A stretch of 64,000 nucleotides of DNA from Terebella lapidaria (GCA_949152475.1 OX424560.1:18415106-18479105); one strand, 5' to 3'. Shown: positions 34,633 through 46,625, counted from the first letter of the stretch. The notes: generated by a model not told the origin, from the sequence alone. A program made the numbers and translations.

Positions 34633-37166
34633 TTAGTTTGGTTACCGGTTTGGTTAGGTACTGACAACACTTGAGCTGTCCTTCTGTCAGTACCGGGACC
34701 ATTGGGCCGAAATGCTAGCGGTTTCATGCCGTTACGTACTAGCACATCCTTAAGCCGAAAGCATCGCATCCAGCGATGGCCGGGCTTCTTGCAAAAGAAG
34801 CACACCATGGGTCGTCCGGGTTGCGGGGGTCGATCACCTTTCATCGGGGCCGTTGTTCGTAGGACAGAGAAGATAGCCGTTTCCTCGCACAGTCCATTCT
34901 CGTCACTAAGGACGCACTGGAAGGCTTCGGCCACCCACTCGCGTGAGCTGGTTGGCACTGAGTGTTCGTCGCAACCTTGTAGGCCGGTAGTGTCACTGTC
35001 CGCGGGGTCGTAGTAGGCCGCAATTTGCTCTGGGGTTAGTGTTTCCCCCTGAGTGACTTGTCCCATGGCACAGGACAGTTCCTCATTGACAGGGTCGTCT
35101 TCCGCGTATCCGCTTGCGGAAATGTCAGCACGTCGTGTGCCTCGATGTCGATCTCTGGCTGTCCTCTGTTGACGACTCTCTACCTTGAGAACGGCCGTAA
35201 GTGCCTCACTGTAACTGTTAAAAGTGAGGGCACACAGTTTATCGGCAATGGGGTCGGGTTGGCCGTTCACGAATTGCGCAATTACAGTTCGTTGCCGCGA
35301 TGTTGGCGTAACGTCGTCGAACACTTGCTCCGCCAGGGCCTGGAGTCGCTCCATGTAGTGTTCCGCGTCCTCTTTTCGTTCCCGCTTGAGGAACGGGAAA
35401 TCGTCCCGTTTGGACTGTCGACGGGGCTCGGGTTCCCAGCCCTCTAGGAGTTGGCGACGGAACTCTCCCCAGGGAGTTGCGACCGGGATATTGAGAGCTA
35501 GCGCTTCAGCGCGGCCGCGTAGCGTGCTCCGGAAGGTCGTCGTCTTGTTGAGGTCGGAGTAAGTAAAGGCCGCAGCGAATTGTTCGAAACTCCGAACGTA
35601 TTGAGTGAGATTGCCCTCCTTAAAGGTCGCACGCCATTGAGCCATTTTAGCCGTAGCCAACGTTTGGGGCTCAGACGTGAGTCTCTGTGGCGTGGGCGTG
35701 TCAACACTCACCGCAACTGGTGTAGTCGCTGTAGTGGCCGTCGGGGTCGGAACAGCCGAAGTCGCCGGAGCCGTCGTATCTGGGCCGATCGGGGTCGCGT
35801 TAGCGGGGGCGGTCGGTGCTGTCGTCGCGGAGACGGCGAGCGATGCGGCGGGTGGTGCCGTCGTGTGGCTGGGGTCGTGTGGTGCTTGTGCAGCGGGGGC
35901 CGGTTGACTGTATGGAGGCGTCACCCATGGTATCCCGACTGAGGGTGGGAATACAGCCGGTGGTGGATATCGGTATACCGATCCATCCGGGCATACACCA
36001 TGGTACACTAATCCGGGTTGTGTACCATGATAGCCGGTGTCAGCGATCACGCTGGGAACGCCACCATATCCAGGCGGTGGGTTCGCGTAGCCGACATGCG
36101 GTGAATAGTATCCGACAGCTACTCCATTTGGAACACCGCTTGTTGCGCCAGGGTATCCGACTGGCGGTACACCATATCCGTTGGTGTTTCCGACTGATTG
36201 TGAGATCGGAGGTCCGATCATTTGCACAACACTTTCTGCCGGAGCAGACACAACTTGATCTTGCGACGGATCGAAGCGCGGTTGTTCTCCGGTAGTCGGC
36301 GATGGTCGGTGCGTGGTCGGCGCGGGAGCGCGTGTGTCGGAAGTCGGCGTGTCGGGGTCGCAGAGTCGGCGACTTGATGTCGAGGGTGCTTGTCGGGGTC
36401 GCGCTTGTCGCATAGTGGCGCGAGGTTCCGCCATTGTGTCGCTGGGTCGTTGTTGTCGTAGCGGCGTCGCGATCCGGGTAGCGGTCGTCATCAGGATGTC
36501 TTCGGATGTCGCTCCCGTCTGGCTGGGTCGTGTGTACTCTACCACCGTAGGCTCGGTCGGTATGCGTGAGTACATTTCTGGCGCGGGGCCGTGTTGTCTC
36601 GGCGTCATGGACGGCGCCAGGGGTCGATTGGCCGAATAAGCGTTCGGCGGGGTCGATTCCGGAACATTGTCAGACTGACAAACCCACTGTCGTATCCGAG
36701 AGTTACTTGGTGGGTGCGTAACCATTGACGTGTCTATGGTTACCGGCCGAACGTCCACTGCTAATTGTTCTGGGTCGATATCACAATCTACGCTCGCTCT
36801 TTGACGTGAGCGCGTATAGTTTCTGTCGGCAAAGTCACTTTTCTGGGTCGCTCTAGCCGGCGTGGCCGAGTACGCTCTAGCGTGCGCACGCAGAATGTCA
36901 CTTACTGTATGTGACGGGTCGAGCGGGTCTTCGTCTAGGAACTCCTGCACCAGGTCGGTAGGCGGCGAAAACGATCTCAGGGACGAATGGTCGCCAATGG
37001 AGTCGAAAAGGCCGGACGGTTGTTGCTCCTGCGACAGTGGAACTGTATCGCTCATGGCAACTGAGCGAGGGCCGGAAGGTCGGAAGGCCGGATTCGGATT
37101 GATCGTCACTTCATCATCCGTAGGGTCGAGTGGCTCACTGCGGGAGGCTCCCGGGGCTAATGCCAT
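34590..37166 (-). CDS. gag: Gag of copy A
   Basis: 858 residues from the ATG at 37166. The N-terminal half is disordered, with a Gly/Tyr/Pro-rich stretch (about residues 310-410) and a Thr/Ala/Pro-rich stretch before the capsid. The capsid-like retrotransposon gag domain runs from about 508 (MAQWRATFKEGNL) to 680. A CCHC zinc knuckle CFFCKKPGHRWMRC (about 789-802) would bind genomic RNA during packaging. It differs from copy B at only two residues near the start (A5/V, S10/G). The leader from the LTR to the ATG is only about 64 nt, unusually short. The protein is longer than typical gypsy Gag (about 300-500 residues) because of the disordered N-terminus. Confidence 0.9.
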   Translation of the reverse strand: MALAPGASRSEPLDPTDDEVTINPNPAFRPSGPRSVAMSDTVPLSQEQQPSGLFDSIGDHSSLRSFSPPTDLVQEFLDEDPLDPSHTVSDILRAHARAYSATPARATQKSDFADRNYTRSRQRASVDCDIDPEQLAVDVRPVTIDTSMVTHPPSNSRIRQWVCQSDNVPESTPPNAYSANRPLAPSMTPRQHGPAPEMYSRIPTEPTVVEYTRPSQTGATSEDILMTTATRIATPLRQQRPSDTMAEPRATMRQARPRQAPSTSSRRLCDPDTPTSDTRAPAPTTHRPSPTTGEQPRFDPSQDQVVSAPAESVVQMIGPPISQSVGNTNGYGVPPVGYPGATSGVPNGVAVGYYSPHVGYANPPPGYGGVPSVIADTGYHGTQPGLVYHGVCPDGSVYRYPPPAVFPPSVGIPWVTPPYSQPAPAAQAPHDPSHTTAPPAASLAVSATTAPTAPANATPIGPDTTAPATSAVPTPTATTATTPVAVSVDTPTPQRLTSEPQTLATAKMAQWRATFKEGNLTQYVRSFEQFAAAFTYSDLNKTTTFRSTLRGRAEALALNIPVATPWGEFRRQLLEGWEPEPRRQSKRDDFPFLKRERKEDAEHYMERLQALAEQVFDDVTPTSRQRTVIAQFVNGQPDPIADKLCALTFNSYSEALTAVLKVESRQQRTARDRHRGTRRADISASGYAEDDPVNEELSCAMGQVTQGETLTPEQIAAYYDPADSDTTGLQGCDEHSVPTSSREWVAEAFQCVLSDENGLCEETAIFSVLRTTAPMKGDRPPQPGRPMVCFFCKKPGHRWMRCFRLKDVLVRNGMKPLAFRPNGPGTDRRTAQVLSVPNQTGNQTKPAPPTPPTPSSNQ

Positions 37167-37211
37167 CAATGCCGGTCAGGTCTGGGTCGATAATCCGAGA
37201 CTAGCTCAGAT

Positions 37212-37230
37212 CCTGGTCGAACGGCGCCAA
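37212..37230 (-). other. Copy A primer-binding site
   Basis: Immediately after the 5' LTR, the minus sense reads T then TGGCGCCGTTCGACCAGG. The first seven bases (TGGCGCC) equal those of lysine-tRNA primer sites in other retroelements, but the rest does not fit that tRNA, so the primer is unassigned. Confidence 0.65.
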
Positions 37231-37962
37231 TGTGAAGAATATCGTTCACGGCCGATATTAAGCCGGTTTAACTGGGTCGTCGTGTGATACAATAAGCCGG
37301 CAGTTTCAATTTAACTGTTTATTGTGGTGATAAAGACTGATGATCAATCACGCACAATCAGGGTCGCACTCTCACCTACGTCGGGTGATATCCCAGTCTA
37401 TATTCTATATTCCTAATATAGTCCTTTATACAACTTGCACGTATATCCGATAGATTATATATATTAATATCGACAGTCTCACAGGAACTTTTGTATATAC
37501 GTCCTGCCACTGGGATTTACACTACACTTCTGCGCAGAAGACCGGGGCCGAGGGACCATGTGGCTGTGTAATTTCCCGCCAAGTGTAAGCGGTGTTGTGA
37601 TAGGTTGAATGTGTGGTGCAATGCGCTGATGTCACCGGGAAAGTGGGTTTCCCCGGCTCGTGTCAATACTTGGAATGCCTGTATGTGTGCACGTGATGTA
37701 TGGAGTATGTGTGTCAAGTTCTATGTTTAGAAGTCAGTGCATGTGAAGGTCAAGGTCGAGTAAACGGGGCCGAGTGTACTGAGCTAGCGGGGCCGCAGGT
37801 GCGTGGTTTGACCTGTGTAAGTAACCATGACTACATGGAGTTTATGCTTGTGATCGTATAGTGTGTACTTGTCCTGTATGTAAGTCATGTAGAATGAATG
37901 TTTGTTGTGGAAATGTGTAGTGCGCGGGAGGGACGGGAGTAACAGTCGCTAAAATTACTACA
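37231..37962 (-). repeat. Copy A 5' LTR with promoter
   Basis: 732 bp. In the minus sense TATAAA is at 37430-37425 and AATAAA at 37323-37318, placing U3, R and U5 in the normal order with transcription starting about 25-30 nt past the TATA box. No difference from the 3' LTR was found by eye. Confidence 0.92.
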
Positions 37963-37966
37963 TTCG

Positions 37967-40900
37967 TCAAGGCAATGGCAAATCCGGTTGGACAGTCGAA
38001 CGAGAAACCACAATGACTGGTCTACTCGTACAAACACGGCCGGTGAAGTGATGGAAACGAAACAATGCGAGTTGGTAAACTGATCGTCATGTATCATGGT
38101 CTCTCGTTGCTGGGAATTGACAGGACCGGATACATTTTATTGTCTCAAAGGACTCGAGCAAAACAAGAAAAAAGAGTTTCTATCATTGTATGTAACCAGC
38201 ATGAAGAGTCAGAAAACAGAGGTTCTTTCATCATATGTAAATAACATAAAAGGTCTGATATTTCATCTGAAACTAAATCAGTTGAGTCACGGTATCGTGT
38301 GACTATCATAATGTTCACTAACGGAATTTACTTTCAGTACGAACTAAGAATGTTGTCTGAATCAATATCTTCTTGCAGAAAGATCTCCTTGTTAAAAGGT
38401 AGGTTTGTTCCATTCTGTTTTTCTCACGTATACATTACATGCACCAACCACGTATTGACGTCAAGATTCAATTGAAGATTTGTGACTGCGAAATGACATC
38501 AGATACATCATTCATCCCATATCCCCATGACATACGTGCCCCTCACAGTGCACTCGTGTATATTTCCCATAGATAGTTACCAGACACCAATGTACCGTAT
38601 TGCCTCATTGTATCCATTAACTCTGCTGCGCTGTCTTGCCCATGAGACCTTGACACCATCCGGAAGATTCGCGAAAACAGTGAAAATGCAGCTTACTGCG
38701 GGCGATATGACATTAGAGCTCAAGCACATCATCAGGACCACGACAGCTGGATGTATCTTACACAACGTCACCCCCCTCCCACACACCCCCAAAAAAGAAA
38801 AATGCTACCATTTCCTCCCCACATGATTCCAATGCATTTCCCGAATATTATAATATTATGATCCTACTTCATTCATATTTCTAATAAGTAAACATTTATT
38901 TTGAACTCAAAGAAACAAAAATGCCTGCTGAAACGTTTTTGATCCTCAATAAAATATCCTTGAAAATATTGGAAACTATGAGGAATATCTGTATCTGACA
39001 TCGAGATATAGCCTAACACATGCCTAATGGGCAAAGGACCTGTTCTCAGTGGAAGCACTTTATGCCTTTCACCTTCTATAAATGATTTGAAAGCATTGAA
39101 TGGCCAAATGCACTTAATCCTTTGATGGGATCCAAAACCAAGTGATATTTTAGGTCATATTTTGTTTCAACTACAGTGATCATGCATTTAGGGGTGTTAA
39201 GTAATGCTTGATAATTAGACCCAGGAGAGTTCTGGGATGCTGTATTAGGCACGCGAATTCCCCCAGCTTCTGGGGCCCTTGATCGGGACCCAGACCGCCG
39301 GCCGACAGGGGCTTACTTAAACTTGCTTAACAACATTTCAGAACTAGGCTTTCCCTTGAAATCCTACATTTGCCTGAATCAGCCATGCAAACACTCTTTA
39401 GTGTAATGAGAAATGGACCAAAGGAAACCTGTTAAAAAAAAACACCACTGGGCATGCATTGCCACTGGGGATGCATATCTTTTAGATTCTTGGGCCTCAG
39501 ACCCTCGGCAACTCGCTTTGCATCATTTTCCATATCTTGGCCCTCCTTCAGAACCCTCGATCCACCCCCAGATCAGGCACTCATAAACTCTCCAAGACCA
39601 TGAAATTGGTCGAAGGAGAGCCCTAGAACACACCATTGGGGATGCATAAACCGTCAGCGTCTGGGGCCATTGAGCGCGCCCCATACCCCCAGCCGACATG
39701 GGCTCGCTTCGCTCGCCGCTCTGTCGATTGAAGGTTCAAAATCCTATACCCGCCCCTGCTGTGGAATATTCAAAGTTTGCTATCAATTGGAGAGATTTCA
39801 TTTCAAGGACGAAGAAAACCCTCATTTGAGGTAGGTGTCTGAACGTTTACATGCCAAAACGGGCGTCGATAGGTTGACATGAAACCTCCATAAGAAACAC
39901 CGGACATAGGCATGCCCCCAACGCTCTAATGTCAATAATAAGCGACTCTTGCAAAAACGATTTTACTGAATGGCATTATTTAATTAGTTTTTTGTTCAAA
40001 TTTGACAGTATTAAGATCATTTATTGCGATACCAAGACCTGTATGTCTTCTTGTTGTGTATGCAAAAATTCCTGGTTAAAAATTCACATCCACCCTTCAA
40101 ATTTCGATACCTAATATCAGTTTCCAACAAAAATATATATATAGATAATCGATCCTTGATCACCGATCCTTATTAACTTGATCACCGTCTATCTTAGACC
40201 TTTAATGACTAACATATTGAAAATATACCGACATAGATCAGGTAACTTCATATTCATTATAACAAAGAACTGAATTTAATTGAATGAATATTGGGGTAGA
40301 AAATAAAATTCATGGGGCTACCCCCGAAATGTGTATACCAAGTATACACATAATGTATAATATGGAGAAAATGTAGTAAAAGATGTATTGTATTTGTATG
40401 GTTTACAAGTTAGGTTAACTGAGGGTAACCCAACAAAAACTTGCTTTCCAGAAGTAACCTAATTTCCTTCTCCAACTGAACATGATTGCTTTAACCTGGT
40501 TGATGCCGTTAGACATGTTTTGCGGGCATGAAATCTATTTGTTTCGACGTAAACAGATACACTATCAACCGAATAAGTATATGTCAAAGTAAAACTAATC
40601 ATGGTGTTAATAGATCTGGGTCAATGGCATTTTAGGCTACCGAACATATGGTTCAATTACCTTTCGTCGTTGCATCCATCGTCGTATGTTTATTGCAATA
40701 AGTATGTATTCTGTGAATCTGTCAAATCGACTAGGGCATTTGGGTCATCGATATTGTTCATGTGTTTTATTCGCGAATAGAGTGTTTCTTCCGCAAATAG
40801 AATAGTTATAATCATGAATGAAACGTTTGGTTCGTGATCACAATAAGTTTATCTACGAATTCCGGTACAATCTTCCAACAACAAGCAGAATGCTTTATAC

Positions 40901-41593
40901 TTCTGATGCATTCAAGTACCGCGCAGTGTGCGGTTGCGGTTTCTACCAGGCTCGGGTGAGAAGTGGCCATGTGACGCATCCGACATCTTGTATTTAACTA
41001 CTGTTGCCAGATATCTCCACTAACCTTGCCTTAACACCCTAACCCAAACGCTAAAAAGGATATTAATTATGAGAGACATGCTCAACTGACCCGCCTATTC
41101 CAGCACAAACAAACAAACTACAGTCCCTATTTTAACACCTAACTTGTGGTGTCAGGTATCAAAATACATGTAAATAGTGCTCAACGTCTTACCGTAAAAA
41201 GAATCATGCGCACCAGAATAAACCACAAGCAATGGCTACACAATATTGTCATTGATTTGGGTCAATAAAAGCATATTTCAAAATCATATTCTTAGTCCAT
41301 GGGACAGAGGGCGTCACCCTGCCACGAAAATGTATACAACGAAGTTCGTTGACATGTGCATGATGTGAATGGATTACAGTAGGCTGAAAAACAGTGCTCC
41401 GTACATTTGTATGCACTGGGGGCATACTTTGTGAATTAATGTACTTGCTCATGACATACACGTCACTACCCTTCTATTGTCTTCCCTCTGTTCCTCGCTT
41501 GATTGTGTTAGACAGCAACCGAACTCGACCTTGGTGAAGGTATTGAATTAATAAATGTTGATGTATGTGGGAACCATGAGGAGTGCAGCATGA
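37967..41593. other. Host DNA between mobile elements, no gene recognised
   Basis: Short ORFs only (up to 99 codons) without domain features. Two related GC-richer segments near 39230-39320 and 39620-39720 share 'ccagcttctggggccc/cagcgtctggggcca' and 'gccgaca.gggct', a degraded repeat. A stray fragment of the 20-bp satellite lies at 40762-40860. Confidence 0.5.
40762..40860. repeat. Degenerate fragment of the ATTCGCGAAT satellite
   Basis: GTTTTATTCGCGAATAGAGT, followed by diverged units (CCGCAAATAGAATAG, ATCATGAATGAAACG), matches the inverted satellite unit of the 8763-10462 element. It is probably a relic of another copy. Confidence 0.6.
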
Positions 41594-41596
41594 TTA

Positions 41597-42664
41597 GGGG
41601 CCGGTCATTATTTACTGGGTGGGGGGGGGGGGGGGGGGGGTTGGATGGTTTTTCCGAGAAATGTGTTTTCAAAGTTTGACCCCCCCCCCCCACCGATATC
41701 GAAAACCAATCTATGACCCCCCCCCCACCAAGATCCAAAATAAAAGTATGACCCCCCCAATCCCCATGTATGATTATAAGGCTATGCTTCACAATTGATG
41801 ACAATTATAATGCACCAGTATCATAATATATATGATACTTGAATGCTTTTTACGCTTCATTTACATTTCTATTGAAACAATTGTGACTTTTGTCGCAAAT
41901 TTATGATACTATAAGGTCAGTGAATTTTATGATTTGTGCTCTTCGTGTATCCACCATTCCTTCGCTTCAAGTGTGAATGCCATTACAACAATTATTACTT
42001 GTATGCATACTATATATGGGCACTTAATTATGACAGGTGTTTGAGGGCAAAACCAGACCCACTCAGGTTCCCTCAGTATATTGAACCCAAAAATTCTTCA
42101 AAATCACCTTAATAACAACAAAATTTTCTTAAAATCTCAGGTTCCCTCAGTACATTGTACCCCAAAATTCTTCAAAATCACCTTAATAACAACAAAATTT
42201 TCTTAAAATCTCAGGAGTCTGGTTTCGCCCTCATTTGAAATATGCTTCTAGAAGCCAATTGGCTCCTAAAAATTGGTTAATAGGAGCGAAATAGGAGCCT
42301 TTGGCTCCTGGATAAAATTATAAATTTTGAGCCCTGATGCACACGGATTGCGGCATCTCTCGATATTGGTGTTCCTGAATGGTACTCTGCGGGATTCGGT
42401 TTCAGTGAGATTATGGTTTTACTGAAAATCGCATACTCCAATCAGTCCATGTACTGATATTGAGTGGATTGTTTCCACCTAATTTTTTTAACTATTTTAC
42501 TATTCAGATTTTCTCAAAATAACTCAATTTCGAACTCCGACCCCCCCAGTCCCATCGAAAATAAAAGTATGACCCCCCAATTATGTTGAAAATGAAAGTG
42601 TGACCCCCCCCCCCCCCCAGTTTTTACCCCCCCCCCCCCCACCTGATAAATAAGGACCGGCGCC
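41597..42664. mobile_element. Poly-G/poly-C MITE with imperfect TIRs (PIF/Harbinger-like)
   Basis: TIRs of about 30 bases: left GGGGCCGGTCATTATTTA, right (reverse complement) GGCGCCGGTCCTTATTTA, both followed by GGTGGGGG. TTA flanks both ends (41594-41596, 42665-42667). A TTA target duplication with a G-rich TIR fits PIF/Harbinger, but no transposase is encoded. Near each end are homopolymers (20 G at 41621-41640; C tracts near 41690, 41715 and 42605-42650) and repeated 'AAAATAAAAGTATGACCCCC' modules. A 74-bp tandem duplication sits inside at 42065-42212. Confidence 0.6.
42065..42212. repeat. 74-bp tandem duplication, two copies
   Basis: Units at 42065-42138 and 42139-42212 start AGGTTCCCTCAGTAYATTG and differ at only a few bases. 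Confidence 0.85.
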
Positions 42665-42667
42665 TTA

Positions 42668-43418
42668 AAGGTTCACCGCCATTATTATACGCCTGGACAG
42701 TCTGTATGTCACGTTATTGTCCAAAAGAAGGATACCTTTGGAGGTCGTTAGATTATATTACACAGTTGAGTGTACAAATACTGATGAATGTATTTTCATG
42801 CCTGCCAACAACCCCGTCATTCATTCAGATACATGAACCTCTGTGTAGAATATATACATGTATACAAATGAAGCTGAAATTGCAGCAATTACATGATATG
42901 AATGAAAATTGGCATCACAAATTATTCGTCTCGGTTAACGTGATTCCACATAACGTACTGCATGTGTGAGTGGCAGTACGTGACAGGAAGTGTCACTCGT
43001 CTATCAAATGATTTAGGTTTTGCATGTTGCATTCCCTTGAGAGCTTCTCACCGGTCAAAGTTCTTTCCTGTGGCACAACTCGTTGAGTTATATGACTGTA
43101 GATAAAGATGGGAGTCATCTTTTGACGTTGTGGTATTGATATCTCTGAATGAAGAGATTAATGACTCAGTGACGTGACAAACGTGTTGATGACTATCTTA
43201 ACTGTGCCAACTCAATTACACATACTCGGATGGCGGATGCAATGTGTGGTGTGGGTTATGATTGTATATTGGTTATTGATCATTCTGTGTGACATCTCAC
43301 ACTGCGATTCATTTATGTGTGGCATTGTTGACAACGGCCTTGATTTTGTGTTCATCTTGGTGACAGTTGGTGAGCATGCCTGGTAATATGACCGTTTGTG
43401 TGTGTGATATGAGCAAGG
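42668..43418. other. Noncoding DNA, nothing recognised
   Basis: One 87-codon ORF and others without domains or codon signal. No repeat or RNA structure identified. Confidence 0.5.
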
Positions 43419-43426
43419 AGACGATT

Positions 43427-46096
43427 GTTGAACCCACAAATGTGAAAACGCCCACAAATGTGAAAACCCACAAATGTGAAAACAAATGTCGTAAATCACC
43501 CACAAATGTGAAAAAAATCATTACCCACAAATGTGATAAAAACTCTACCCACAAATGTGAAAAAACAATTCGACCACAAATGTGAAAACGGGTTTTGTCA
43601 TTTGCCCACAAATGTGAAAATCTCGAACAACATTATGTTTAATATCAAAAATGTCTTTTGAGGGTAACGCATTTTTGTTTTGATAATATATTGCATGGCG
43701 TTGCGTGCGTCGACCGTTATCGTTCTTGATACCTCTACATTTTTATCTTTACCATTTACGGTCGAATCTTTCTGAAAGTTTCCACCAAAATGCCTGAAAA
43801 TACTTTTTAGGTAGCCTTTCTCAAAATGGCGGCCATTTTGACTAAAAATGGCCGATTTCTGACTTGTGGCGGCCATTTTCACAAAAACGTTTTTGAAAAC
43901 ATTGTGTTTTGAAATTTTGGTTTCAATCGTCTGTCTGTTTGTGGCGGCCATTTTTTCGATGAGTTTCCTTTCCCATGATAAGTTCTCCTATGCCTTATAA
44001 CGGGACACATTATCCTTAATATCCCACCGAATATTGAGAAAAAAGACTAGGAACCAACATAGGAAAGAATATTTACTCATTTTTCCTGTGATATTGGGTT
44101 TGACGTTTTCGATGAGTCTTTGCCATGTTAAGTTCTCCTATGCTTTATAATGGGACACATTACCCTAATATCTCACTGCATATTGAGAATAGAGAATAGG
44201 AACCAATTGTGCACATGTAGGAAAGGATATATACTCATTTTCCCTGTGATATTGGGTTTGACCTTTGACGTAATTTCCAATGATCTACTTTACAGCTTGA
44301 GAATAAATTGTGGACATATAGGAAATGATGCATGCCTAATATTCTCAGAACCTCGAACTTAATTTTTGACCTAATTTTCAAGGTCAGAGCACATGCTAAT
44401 ATCTTGCTTATTATTGGCTTTACGGCTTAGGAATTAATTATGGACATATAGGAAATGATATATGCTGAATATTCTCACGACTTTGAACTTGACCTTTGAC
44501 CTCATTTTCACGGTCACAGGACAAAATGGCCAATATCTCAATTTTTATTGACTTTACAGCTTAGGAATCAATTGTGAACAAGATATACCCTGAATATTCT
44601 GATGACCTCGAATATGACCTATGACCTCATTTTCAAGGTCAGAGCACTTCGACTTAATTTAAATGTCTTATATCTCGCTTATTATCGACTTTACAACTTG
44701 AGAAGCAATTGTGGACAAACAGGACATGATACTGTAAAACGACTAATTTAGTTGGACGATTTATTTTGCGGATTTGGCGGTGGAGGAAAAACCGCCAAAT
44801 TAAATATTGTCCACCAAATTAACTAGATATATGAATGGAAATATATGTGGCTTTGAAACCGATAAGTTGAATCTCTGCCAGGAAGCGTGGGGATCACAAC
44901 CGCTAAATTTAATAGCCGCCAATATTAGTCTTCTTACAGTATATGCCGAATATTCTGAAATCGACCTTTGAGCTAATTATTAAGGTCAGATCATAAAATG
45001 GCTAATGCCTCACTTATCATCGACTTAACGCTTAGGATTTAGTTGTGAACATATAGGAAGCATATTTGCTGAATATTGCCATGACCTTGGATTTGACCTT
45101 CAACGCCGTTTTCAAGATCACAGAACAAAATTTCTAATATCTCGTTTAATATTGACTCTACAACTTAAGAATCAAATGGAATCTTCCTCGAATTTTGCTA
45201 AAAATGCCTAAAAATATTTCAAAATTTGTGTATTTTTACTGAGGTCAAAGTTAAAATCCAGGGTCTTGAATATATTTGACGTGTATCATTTCCTATATGT
45301 CCACAATTGATTCTCAGGAATCAGGATATAAAGTCATAAAGAAACCAGATATTAGCCATTTTGTCCTGTGATATTGACAATTAGGTCAAAGGTCAAACTC
45401 AAAGTCACGAAAATAATGAGCATATGTCCTTGCTTACGTGCGCACAAATGATTATCCAATCTCAATATCTAATCTCAATATTAAGTGAGATATTGAGTAT
45501 AATTGAGTCCCATCATAAAGCTTCGAAAAATTTAACATGGGAATGTCTCATTTCAACCAAGTTTGGGTCAAAATGACATATACATGTCACAAAGGTACAT
45601 AAAAGGGATCTTTGAGATAAAAATATAAAAACGCTTTGAACAGGTTTTGAGAAAATGGATGCCAAATTCATAGTATTTTTCGTCAAAATGGCCACCAGTT
45701 TGAAAAAAAAACATTTCCCTCTCAGGCATTTCGGTGCGAAATTTCAGAAAGATTCGGCGTTAAAGTTCAAAGATGAAAATGCAGATGTATGGCGGACGAC
45801 GGATGACAGACTCAACACCAGGCAGGTCATCGGAGCAAAGGTTCAGTGACCTAAAAAGACATTTATAAGGTTAAACCTAATGTTGTGTTAGATTTTCACA
45901 TTTGTGGTGCAATGACAAAAAACGTTCTCACATTTGTGGTTGAATTTTTTTTTTCACATTTGTGGGTGAAGATTTTCACATTTGTGGGTAATTGACAAAA
46001 ACCGTTTTCACATTTGTGGGTGATTCTTTACATTTGTGGGTGAATTACAAAATTTGTTTTCACATTTGTGGGCGTTTTCACATTTGTGGGTTCAAC
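43427..46096. mobile_element. 2.67-kb non-autonomous element armed with CACAAATGTG arrays
   Basis: Perfect 40-base TIRs begin GTTGAACCCACAAATGTG. They open into short arrays of (C)CCACAAATGTGAAAA, about 9 units on the left (43431-43620) and an inverted set on the right (45894-46092). Flanking octamers agacgatt (43419-43426) and agacgatc (46097-46104) match at 7 of 8, suggesting an 8-bp target duplication. The interior is noncoding and consists largely of diverged units of about 110 bases containing 'gaccttgacctttgacct', inverted on the right side. No transposase. Confidence 0.65.
44732..44939. mobile_element. 208-bp MITE nested in the 2.67-kb element
   Basis: TIRs CTGTAAAACGACTAAT and its near-complement ATTAGTCTTCTTACAG bound 208 bases, flanked by TA on both sides (44730-44731, 44940-44941). 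A TA target duplication suggests Tc1/mariner-type mobilisation. It interrupts the repeat units of the host element, so it inserted later. Confidence 0.65.
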
Positions 46097-46104
46097 AGAC
46101 GATC

Positions 46105-46625
46105 CTTGATATGAGCACGCTATCGTGAGACGTACTGTTGTGGTGTTAGCCGAAGTTTGTGTTCATCTCGTTATAATATATCCCAATGAATACATGTTTA
46201 CTCAATGTTCTGTATTGTTTTCCGATGTTATTTGTTGTTTGAAAGGATTTATAACGATTTTTAGCGTATAGAAAGTTTTGGTAAAATTCGGTTGTACGTC
46301 GGAAACTTCGGTTGTTGTTCAAACTACATCATTGGGACCAATTTACAACAATGTATAATGTGATGTGACACCTACTGATTAGTTTTCCATCATACAATTT
46401 ATTGTAGGTAACAATCGCAGTTTTAACTGTACAAGTTGAACATAGCGAAATTTGGAAGAAAAAAGAGCAAATGGTCAGTGAGATAAATCTGAGAGCGTCT
46501 GAGAAAACAGGATGAGAGGACTGGTCCACCACATCAATCGATGATCGGAGACCCTTACTGCTGGAGGACAAGCAACGATTGGAAGCCTGACCACGTTACC
46601 AACCAAAACAGTTTACAGACAGCCG
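46105..46625. other. Noncoding DNA
   Basis: No supported gene or repeat between the 2.67-kb element and the minisatellite. Confidence 0.5.

Larger units (their letters stand above)
24576..37962 (-). mobile_element. Full-length Ty3/gypsy-type LTR retrotransposon, copy A (13,387 bp)
   Basis: Two 732-bp LTRs (TG...CA on the minus strand) without visible differences enclose a primer-binding site, gag, pol, a 1.4-kb spacer, ORF3 and a polypurine tract. TTCG at 24572-24575 and 37963-37966 is a 4-bp target duplication; copy B has 5 bp, so one base may have been lost. The domain order protease, reverse transcriptase, RNase H, integrase is that of Ty3/gypsy. Identical LTRs and intact ORFs imply a very recent insertion. 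At 13.4 kb it is about twice the usual length of the superfamily. No envelope and no chromodomain are seen. Confidence 0.93.

Noticed and set aside
26242..36639. Many 60-185-codon ORFs in other frames of both LTR elements
   Set aside because: GC-rich shadows of gag, pol and ORF3; they mirror each other in the two copies and have no independent features.
41508..41804. 98-codon minus-strand ORF with Pro runs
   Set aside because: Translation of poly-C/poly-G tracts of a MITE.
43212..43611. Minus-strand ORFs rich in FTFVG/SHLWV repeats
   Set aside because: Translation of the CACAAATGTG array.
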